In this document: piece after piece, positions 8,453 through 14,790 of the stretch
Layout of the letters: every line of letters begins with the position of its first letter
Position numbering within the stretch: the stretch's first letter is position 1
DNA from: Actinomortierella ambigua
Lineage: Eukaryota; Mortierellomycota; Mortierellomycetes; Mortierellales; Mortierellaceae
Length of the DNA: 14,790 bases
NCBI GenBank assembly: GCA_016098155.1
Contig: JAAAJB010000747.1
Span: 1-14,790 of the forward strand
Reading direction: 5' to 3'
Position numbers and translations under genes: made by a program
Notes under the pieces: model-generated
What the model was told of the DNA's origin: nothing
The model's database searches: none
Seen by the model: the letters and a program-made list of their open reading frames with translations, nothing else

Positions 8453-9916
8453 CTATCCATCCTCATCATCATCGTCATCATCAAACTCGGTTCCTTTTGC
8501 TTTGGGCACACTATGGGGGGAACAGGACGAAGGAACAAGAGGTTGTCAGGATGGTCACTCAAGAGCCTGTTGTCTTATTCTCTTCGTTGGTTGGAGTCCA
8601 GATGATACAATAACAATAAGAATGATGGTGAAACTTACGCTCGAACACGAGGATTGACCAGGCTTTGTCCCTTCCGCTTTTTGTTGGCGAGATGTGCGCT
8701 CAGCATAGCATTCTTTCCTGCTTTGGACCTTGGTCGGCTGGTACCACCCGACACTAGTTGGGATCCTATAAGTGTGGTCATGCAGATTTTTTTTTTTACG
8801 TTTGTGATGAGTGTCTTTCTCCTTTTTCTCTCTCTCTCTCTCTTTTTCTCTCTCCTCCCGTCCCTTTTTGTGGTTCCACTCATGATTTACCTCCTGGCAT
8901 GCTGGAGACACTAGCTTGTAACCTTTCCAGCTGTTGCTTCAACTGAGCAGCTTCGTTCTAAAAGTCAATGAGCCGCAAAGAAAGAGAAATCAAACAATAA
9001 AGAAAGAGGTGATTGAAGAGTGAGCAAGACAAAAGAAAAACACAGGCCCATTTAGTTGAACACAACATCCCTCCCCCTCCTAAATTCTTTTGTTTTGTTT
9101 TGTTTTGTTTTTTCTTACCTTATAGTTATCTCGCTCCAGCTTGAGCGACTCGAAATCCTTATTTCCCACATTCTCATTGCCACTGTCGACACCTGTCGTC
9201 GATCTCGAAGAACGACCCTCGCCCGGTCCTCCGATCATGCATCCATGCCTCTGCGCAAACTCGACCAAGTCAAACACAAACTCGCACACTTGTTGATTCT
9301 TGGTCTCCGTCGCCACTCGCGTCAACTCTACGCGTAGCTCTACCTGTTGTCCAGTCCTTGTCGCCTCTGACGAAGAACCGCCACCACTTTCTCCTCCCCC
9401 TTTTGAAGTCGCGAGCTCATTGTCTATCGTCAGCACACACTCGCGACCATGGGATACTTCGTGGAGGTGCATGTGTCCGGATTGGATGGCGCGTTTTACA
9501 CGCGTTGTAAATGACGCCCAGTCAACGTCTCCTGCTGCCTCGAGCTAAATTTTTTTTGGTAGAAATGAGCGGAGCAGGATAAATACAAGGGATACATTAA
9601 AAAAAGGGTCCATTTTGGACTATGTGGGTTCTTCTTCAAGGGAACCACAAAAAAAAAGTCTCGCCCTTACCAAGTCATCCAGCTCATCCTCGTGATATTT
9701 CCGCTCGAACCAGCTCGTTCCTGAAAAGGCACTCAGGACCCATGCTTCCGTGCCAAGGTCATGGACCAAAGATGATGCAGTTGTGGAATGGAGATGATGT
9801 TTGTCGAGAAGTACGCGAGAATAGATGGAGAACTTGCCGGTGCTCGTGTACAAGAGTTGAGTTATCTTGTGGAGGTCAAACAACGGTGCATATTTCGACA
9901 TTGTCCTTTTGGTCAT
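8453..9916 (-). CDS. PAXX: PAXX-like NHEJ factor (XRCC4/XLF/PAXX superfamily); complement(join(8453..8510,8639..8765,8891..8957,9119..9544,9671..9916))
   Basis: PAXX binds the Ku heterodimer at DNA double-strand breaks and stabilises end-joining complexes in the nucleus. Five exons join in consistent phase to 307 residues (human PAXX is 204). The N-terminal head contains SLVHDLGTEAWVLSAF, which resembles the conserved strand/turn of XLF and PAXX around the Trp. VDWASFTTRVKRAIQSGHMH and VLTID follow, like later head strands. A Gly/Ser-rich loop (about residues 107-125) interrupts the head. A helix rich in Leu, Lys and Glu (LKLERDNYKNEAAQLKQQLE, about 214-240) fits the superfamily coiled coil. 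The tail GQSLVNPRVRA (279-289) and KGTEFDDDD (294-302) parallels the human Ku-binding C-terminus, with its SLINP block and a terminal Phe-Asp. An in-frame ATG at 9901 is an alternative start. XLF or another superfamily member is possible; the tail favours PAXX. Confidence 0.7.
9087..9110. repeat. (TTTTG)n repeat next to a PAXX-like donor site
   Basis: Four to five TTTTG units end 8 bases from the donor at 9118-9117. In the RNA this reads as CAAAA units starting just inside the intron (8958-9118). Confidence 0.8.
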
Positions 9917-10131
9917 GCGTGGCGCCCAATCGAGTTGAGAAAGAATAATGACCTCGTTCAAGTGAGAGCGAGCATATTCACTACTTTTTTTTGCCACCAA
10001 ACTCTAAATTATCGAGGTTTTGGTGTAGAGTTTCATCTCTTGATGTAGATGTAGAATAATATGTACGTATACGAACGTGAAATGCTCGGTGATTGCCAGC
10101 TGAAGGGCAACATGGTGCACTCAACATTCAC
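9917..10131. other. Short divergent promoter between PAXX-like gene and transposase-like gene
   Basis: Only 215 bases separate the two divergent start codons. An inverted repeat, AAACTCTA (9999-10006) with TAGAGTTT (10026-10033), lies in the middle. No clear TATA box is seen. The space is small for a complete element end plus two promoters. Confidence 0.5.
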
Positions 10132-11334
10132 ATGGACAACCAATTCAACAACTTTCTTGCACAGGAGGGCCTTCTCGACGCTGACGGTGACGCTGATGGA
10201 AATATCGACGACGTCGACCTAGTGGTCTATGACGAACGAGCGGTGAATAATCGTCTTGACGGGGACGAGGATGCTGCCAACGACGACGACGAGGAAGACT
10301 TGAAGATGGCTGCCCATCAGTTCCTTCAAGTCGCATACCGGCACTTCAACAATCGACCGGGAAGAGATCCTGTCATACCAATGGTTATGCTCAACATCGA
10401 CGCCTATAATGACACTGCCTGTGAAGCGCTGTTTCGGTTTCGAGCGGATGAAATCCGTGACATCGCAGTTGCTCTACGCCTGCCGGACATCTTCATTCTG
10501 GACAACGGTTCCAGGGTCTTGGCTCTGGAGGCTCTTTGCCTTACGCTTCGACGTTTTGCATATCCTTGCCGGCTTATCGAGCTGACTCTAATGTCTGGGC
10601 GATCGGTGGGGATGTTACGTAGGATCTTAACTTGTACCCTTCGATGGATCCATCAACGATGGGCGCCAACTCTTCTTACATGGGACCATGCGCGATTGCA
10701 GCCTAGAAAGTTGGAGCAGTTCGCAGCAGCCATTCATGCAGCCGGGTCTCCTTTACGTGGGGTCATAGGGTTTATCGATGGCACCGTGAGACCGATCGCA
10801 CATCCAGTCGAGGGACAAGAGCAGGGTTACAACGGTCATCACAGTGTCCATGCCATGAAATACCAAGCAGTGACATCCCCTGATGGCGTTATCATTCATC
10901 TCTCGGGGCCGTATCAAGGACGACATCATGACACAGCCATGTACAGAGCGTCAGGATTGGAGGACATACTCTTTCGCTGGGCAAAGGACAGAAACGGCGC
11001 GCAGATGTACCTTTATGGGGGTCCAGGTTACCCCATATCGCCTGTCATGCAAGTGCCCTATCCAAACCTTGGTATCACCCCTGTCCAACAGCGGTTCAAT
11101 GAGAGGATGTCAGCTGTTAGAGGCTCTGTTGAATGGACCTTCGGGCATGTGTTGCAATACTTTGTATTTTCCGATTTCAAGAAATCCCAACGTTCTCTCC
11201 TCTCCCAAGTTCATCTCCATTACACTGTATCCATAATCTTCTCCAACATCCATACCTGCATCACAGAAACGAATTCATCTGTAGGGCGCTTCAATGTTCA
11301 ACCGCCCACTCTGGAGGAGTACCTCCACAACTAA
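10132..11334 (+). CDS. PIF/Harbinger-type DDE transposase-like nuclease, probably catalytically dead
   Basis: This intronless 400-residue protein belongs to the DDE_Tnp_4/HARBI1 family of Harbinger transposase-derived nucleases. An acidic N-terminus (about 18-60) precedes a helical region (ALEALCLTLRRFAYPCRLIE). The nuclease core follows: GFIDGTVRPI with catalytic Asp216, a GYNGHHSVHAMKYQAV block, GRHHDTAMY (Asp267), LYGGPGYPISPV, and VRGSVEWTFG with Glu334. In active relatives the GGPGYP block normally reads GDxxYP and its Asp is the second metal ligand; here residue 297 is Gly (GGT at 11020-11022). The frame is otherwise intact to the stop. The ATG at 10132 is the first in frame; an in-frame TTG at 10093 was not used. 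No terminal inverted repeats or partner Myb-like gene were seen. It is either a recent, inactivated copy or a domesticated protein. Confidence 0.9.
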   Translation: MDNQFNNFLAQEGLLDADGDADGNIDDVDLVVYDERAVNNRLDGDEDAANDDDEEDLKMAAHQFLQVAYRHFNNRPGRDPVIPMVMLNIDAYNDTACEALFRFRADEIRDIAVALRLPDIFILDNGSRVLALEALCLTLRRFAYPCRLIELTLMSGRSVGMLRRILTCTLRWIHQRWAPTLLTWDHARLQPRKLEQFAAAIHAAGSPLRGVIGFIDGTVRPIAHPVEGQEQGYNGHHSVHAMKYQAVTSPDGVIIHLSGPYQGRHHDTAMYRASGLEDILFRWAKDRNGAQMYLYGGPGYPISPVMQVPYPNLGITPVQQRFNERMSAVRGSVEWTFGHVLQYFVFSDFKKSQRSLLSQVHLHYTVSIIFSNIHTCITETNSSVGRFNVQPPTLEEYLHN

Positions 11335-11635
11335 AAGCGTATTTGTTTGCAAAAGTACCTTTAGAAGTGCTTGTTGGGCGATGCCTGACATTGGTTGTGC
11401 TTTTGAAGGAAATATTGAAATCTGCGGCTGCAGTGCCCATCTTGGGGATATTGCTTAGTTATTTGCGGATCTGTCAGTGGAGATATGTGTGCGTTACAAA
11501 GGCTGCTAGAAAGTACTATGGCGACGACATGGAGAAGGATGAACTGCGGGGGTGGGGGTGGGGGTAGGGTGGAGCTAGATGCGCTGTACCCTGTCTGTTG
11601 GTGGAGACGACTGCTCAGATGTATTCAACTTCTGC
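11335..11635. other. Convergent 3' spacer between transposase-like and Crinkler genes
   Basis: The spacer of 301 bases lies between two convergent stop codons. It contains the G-run at 11548-11569. An open plus-strand frame from the transposase region runs to 11567 in a different frame and looks like chance. No poly(A) signal or terminal repeat was recognised. Confidence 0.5.
11548..11569 (+). other. Potential G-quadruplex between convergent genes
   Basis: Runs of 5, 5, 5 and 3 G are separated by one or two bases (T, T, TA), a strong match to a short-loop G-quadruplex pattern. It would be on the RNA-sense strand of any read-through from the transposase-like gene and lies 69-90 bases past the Crinkler stop. 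Confidence 0.75.
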
Positions 11636-13261
11636 TCATTGAGCTGGAGCTCTGCGTCCTGGGATCTCAGAGTGCATCTTCCTCATGAGCCACACGATCC
11701 GCCCCAATACCGATGCGGCTTGCTCTCTCCAGGTACTCTTGTTGTAGTTGACGATATCAACCAGCCTCGAGACCCTAAACTTGGGACGGTCGCCCGAGTC
11801 TTGCGATGGATCGATGGTACACTCCACAAAGAACCAGAGGGAGGCGTCGGTGACGATGCCATACGCTCTCATGGGAACGGAGCTGTCCTGCTCTCGCAAT
11901 GCATCTCCATGATCGTCACTGCTGCTGCGCTTGCGCTTTCGCGCCGTCAACGACGCCTCCAGCAGCACTAGGTTCTGTGCTAACCCCTTGTTATATTTCT
12001 GATGCTTGACCTTTGTGACGCCCAGTACGTGTCTCGAGCCGTCTTTGGCAGGAGCCTCGATAGCATAGTCGACCTTGCCATGCCCATGTTTGCCTCGAAG
12101 CGGTCTCGCAGGTGCGAGTGTCAGCTCGCCATTGAAGATCAGGACGGCTTGTGTGAGGAAAGAGCATATGTAGGCAGAACATGTGGCCTCGCTGGCAAAA
12201 GTGTCTAAAGACATTGCCTGTATCCTCGAGTCGAGCTCGTCAAGCAGTCTCCGTAGTGATTCCTTGTGCTCCTTGGTGTCAAGTGGCTCTGTTGAGATGC
12301 CAGTGAAACGTGGTAGGTCAGATATGGTTGCTATTTCCATGTACGAGATTCCGTACAGGCCGTTGACTTCCTGGAGTGTATAGTCCTTGTATTTCTTGGT
12401 CGGTGTCTCTAGAGCTACTGTCAACGTCTTGGTGTCGGTTTTCCTGTACAACCCGATGATGTTACGGAAGCGCGCATCATCACTAGGATGCTCAGTGCCT
12501 TCAGAGATCCCACGCGGATGGATGACTGCCAACACAGCTTCGCTATTCTCCTTGTCCGGACACACGGCATAGATGGCTTTCAGAAGCTCACTGATGGTTA
12601 TCGTGTTGATGTTTATCGTCCATAGGAAACTCTCAGAACGGTTGGGTCGCACGACGATGTTGAGTGTGAACATGTCCTTGCCCTCACGCAGGTCCTTGTT
12701 TTCCATCAATAGCTTCTTCATTTTCGCTTCCAACTCGAGCTTATGTGGCGTGCTTGTAGCTGTATTTTTTTTTAGCAGTGTTGCTTAGTCATATAAGCTG
12801 GCATTTTTGGTTTAAAAAAACGATGCGCACGGACCATGGAGCCATTCTTCTCTAAAATATTTTGCACACTGGCTCCTGGGTTAACTCATCGATGGCGATG
12901 GCACTATCCGGCTAAATGCAAGCATACCTTTGGGTCGCTTGACGATGATGTATATGTTGTCGTCAGGAGTTCCTGGAAAGAGCTTGGAAAGGAGTGTACT
13001 CGGGTTGCGAAGCTTTGTCTTGTCAGCCAGACCGTCAAGCTCGATGACGCGCTCGTCGTCCACATTTTCGTTGGCAGGGATCGTGGCTTGCCAGAGCTCC
13101 AAGTCGTTGGCGTCGATATGCTCAAACGCCTTGGGGCGCTCTCCGACGATGGCCTCCTTGAACTCGCTAACAGTCTCGCCAGTGGGTATCTCTACAGGAA
13201 ATGCACTCGATGAGGGCTCTCCATTAATGAGACACAATAGGGTGAGTGTATTTACCGCCAT
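11636..13261 (-). CDS. Crinkler (CRN)-type protein, header plus restriction-endonuclease-like domain; complement(join(11636..12759,12928..13261))
   Basis: CRN proteins are modular, best known as host-nucleus effectors of oomycetes and also found in Rhizophagus and Mortierella. Exon 1 (13261-12928) encodes the ubiquitin-like header: TLTLLCLINGEPSSSAFPVE, then LELWQATIP, and at the end LFPGTPDDNIYIIVKRPK. A phase-1 intron of 168 bases (GTATGC...TACAG) joins K111 to ATSTPHKLELEAKMKK, giving 485 residues. The middle part (about 140-240) contains FLWTININTITISELLKAIY and TLTVALETPTKKYKDYTL, common in fungal CRNs. The C-terminal core GHGKVDYAIEA (Asp342), HVLGVTKVKHQ and NKGLAQNLVLLEASL matches the PD-(D/E)xK-like CRN nuclease. 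Where relatives read TEVK, this protein has TKVK (Lys361), so the metal site is probably lost. ARKRKR (about 384-389) could be a nuclear localisation signal. No classical signal peptide or P-loop is seen. Confidence 0.85.
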
Positions 13262-14429
13262 GGATGGTTGTTAGTTGGGTTAAGGAGAGAAGTGGAATGT
13301 GTAATGGGGGTTGCAACCTCCTTTTGAATGCGCGTGCCCATTGTTGACAACGACGCGTTCAGAAATGCCCGTCACAATCATGAAGGCGGACGCGGCGGGC
13401 GTGTACACCAAGAACAGACGATCCGCATTCTTGGAAGCTGCAAACTCACTGACACAGCCAGAAAGCTCGATAAAGCGGGCTGGCACGCCGCATCTAAAGA
13501 CGCACAAGACAACGAGTTTTATATCGCAAAAATCAGCACCGGACACACGAGAGTTGGGCCAATCGAACCTATGAAGAAATCTAAAGGGCAAACATACAGG
13601 TCGGATGTCGTGAAGTACAAAACATTTGCACCAGTAAATAATGCAGTACGATGGCAAAACGATACTGTTCAGACTCTAGCGCGTTCAAGAAGGCAAACGC
13701 GACGTCTGTAACCGAGCGCATGAATCTGACAACGCATCCCTTAGACCCGAGACAAGCGGATGCGTGAACTTCCACTGTCACCGTTCAGAGGACGCGGCAT
13801 ATGATGATAGGCGGCCTGAACTTTAGTACAATACATCGATGTCCCGGTTGCAATGTATTCTCAGATAGGTACCACAACTCGATGCCGACACCTCCTACAA
13901 CGAGCGCTATGTCAGCCATGAATTTCTGGCGCCTAGAACTTTGCGTTCCACCAGCAGCCAAAAGCAAGGCACAGGCTCCAAGCCTTAAGATTTGCTCCGC
14001 CAACTATCGATAAAAACCAGGCCTTGCCAGTATTGTTGTTGTTGTCTTTTTTTTTCATAAAAAGAAGGAGTGGAGTGGTTTGTAGTGTGTATTGAGAGCA
14101 GTTGGGATGAAGAGGTAAGGGAACAGACAGAAAAAAAAACAATACATGTAAAAGAAAAAGAATAGCAGAAAAAAGAAAAGAAAATACGATGCGGGAGACA
14201 GGAAAGAAAAACAAGAAACGCGATGAACAATATAAAATAGAAGAAAGAAAAACGCGAAGACTAGACGAAACAATATGAACAAGGAGAGAAAAAAAAAAGA
14301 GTGGGAGGAGGAAACTGGACATTGTGCAAGCAACAGTGGACAAAAAACAAAAAAAGTCGCTTGCTAGTCCCATCCTCCCTTCAAAATCTTCTATCCTGTT
14401 TACCCAGAACAAAAATCCTTTTTTCCTGT
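13262..14429. other. 1.17-kb stretch without a recognisable gene
   Basis: From 13262 to about 14030 the sequence is of balanced composition and open in several frames on both strands. A minus-strand frame at 13280-13657 ends just upstream of the Crinkler start and contains ARFIELSGCVSEFAASKNAD; no family was recognised. It could be a leader region or decayed genes. From about 14085 to 14350 it is strongly purine-rich on the plus strand (A/G runs), presumably the pyrimidine-rich 3' UTR of the next gene. The long minus-strand open frame at 13933-14412 reads this tract as Phe/Leu/Ser and is not a credible gene. Confidence 0.5.
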
Positions 14430-14685
14430 CTATGCAACGACATCGGGGGTCGAGGACACGACTGTGATGGCCGAGTCAGTCGACTGCGGCCGTGTCTTGC
14501 GCGAGTTGTTGTAGTTGCCGTTGCTGCTAATGCTCGTGCCGTTCAGGTTATTCCGGTATCCCGATCCGTTGATGCTGCTGCCGTTGTTGTTGTTGTTGTT
14601 CCGTGGGCGGCGAGGTCCTCCCATGATGCGATCCTCAGGGTGGATGAACATGCACTTGTCGCCGAATCGGCAGTTCACAGGGTCA
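14430..14685 (-). CDS. CCCH zinc-finger protein, last exon (5' part outside window)
   Basis: The exon opens after a TCTCTTAG acceptor (14687-14686) with one base completing a codon, then DPVNCRFGDKCMFIHPEDR. C-x5-C-x3-H is the second half of a CCCH finger, whose first Cys must lie in the preceding exon. Such fingers usually bind single-stranded RNA. The rest is low complexity: PRRPRNNNNNN, then Asn/Ser/Gly repeats, ending in a Ser/Thr-rich SAITVVSSTPDVVA before the TAG at 14432-14430. The resemblance to muscleblind/unkempt-type or other CCCH proteins cannot be resolved from one half finger. The gene is on the same strand as the Crinkler gene. Confidence 0.75.
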
Positions 14686-14733
14686 CTAAGAGAAAGAAGG
14701 AAAAAAAGAAAAAAAAATGTATAAGACGACTGC

Positions 14734-14735
<2 letters not shown>

Positions 14736-14770
<35 letters not shown>

Positions 14771-14790
14771 CGTGTGTGTGTGTGTGTGTG
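14736..14790. repeat. (GA)n followed by (GT)n microsatellite
   Basis: A GA dinucleotide array (14736 to about 14768) passes into a GT array that runs off the window end. It lies in the intron upstream of the CCCH exon. Confidence 0.95.

Noticed and set aside
10093..10131. An N-terminal extension of the transposase-like protein from a TTG codon
   Set aside because: There is no ATG in frame before 10132, and TTG starts are not expected in a nuclear fungal gene.
11133..11567. A plus-strand open frame continuing past the transposase-like stop
   Set aside because: It overlaps the transposase coding sequence in another frame and ends in the G-run; no family resemblance.
13933..14412. A 159-codon minus-strand frame rich in Phe, Leu and Ser, resembling a membrane protein
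   Set aside because: It is the translation of a polypyrimidine tract; the apparent hydrophobic helices are a composition artefact.
1..14790. CRISPR arrays, tRNA, rRNA or bacterial-type operators
   Set aside because: None seen; the window is eukaryotic with spliced genes and the repeats are microsatellites or short palindromes.

Overview
The window looks like a nuclear contig from an early-diverging filamentous fungus, most likely Mortierellomycota (Mortierella/Linnemannia type). Genes are split by short GT-AG introns of about 125-300 bases, intergenic gaps are small, microsatellites are abundant, and there is a Crinkler-type protein with the fungal (Rhizophagus/Mortierella) style of header. 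The taxon is an inference; the eukaryotic gene structure is read directly.

Layout. At the left edge (1-1472, +) lies the 3' part of SPT3, a SAGA subunit, with an unusual hairpin-repeat intron. It converges on VPS24/CHMP3 (1632-2947, -; ESCRT-III), rebuilt here from five exons. An 846-base promoter gap with a good TATA box leads to a three-exon NADP-dependent alkenal/prostaglandin-reductase-like oxidoreductase (3794-5078, +). This converges on a single-pass membrane protein of unknown function (5405-7829, -), whose signal peptide appears to be encoded by a separate small first exon. The two 3' ends are separated by a cluster of small palindromic repeats framed by a 16-base direct repeat.

The right half is more unusual. 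A five-exon minus-strand gene (8453-9916) has the head, coiled coil and C-terminal Ku-binding-like tail of the XRCC4/XLF/PAXX family and best fits PAXX, a non-homologous end-joining factor. Divergent from it is an intronless Harbinger-type transposase-like gene (10132-11334, +) in which the expected second catalytic Asp is Gly. It converges, across a G-quadruplex-like stretch, on a two-exon Crinkler gene (11636-13261, -) with a ubiquitin-like header and a restriction-endonuclease-like C-terminal domain whose usual Glu is Lys. About 1.2 kb without a recognisable gene follows, then the last exon of a CCCH zinc-finger protein (14430-14685, -).

The genes do not form one pathway. The left part is housekeeping, and the 10-13.3 kb part is accessory. 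Exon joins were derived by eye from splice signals, reading phase and remembered family sequences. No database search was run, so statements about residues expected in a family are from knowledge, not alignment.
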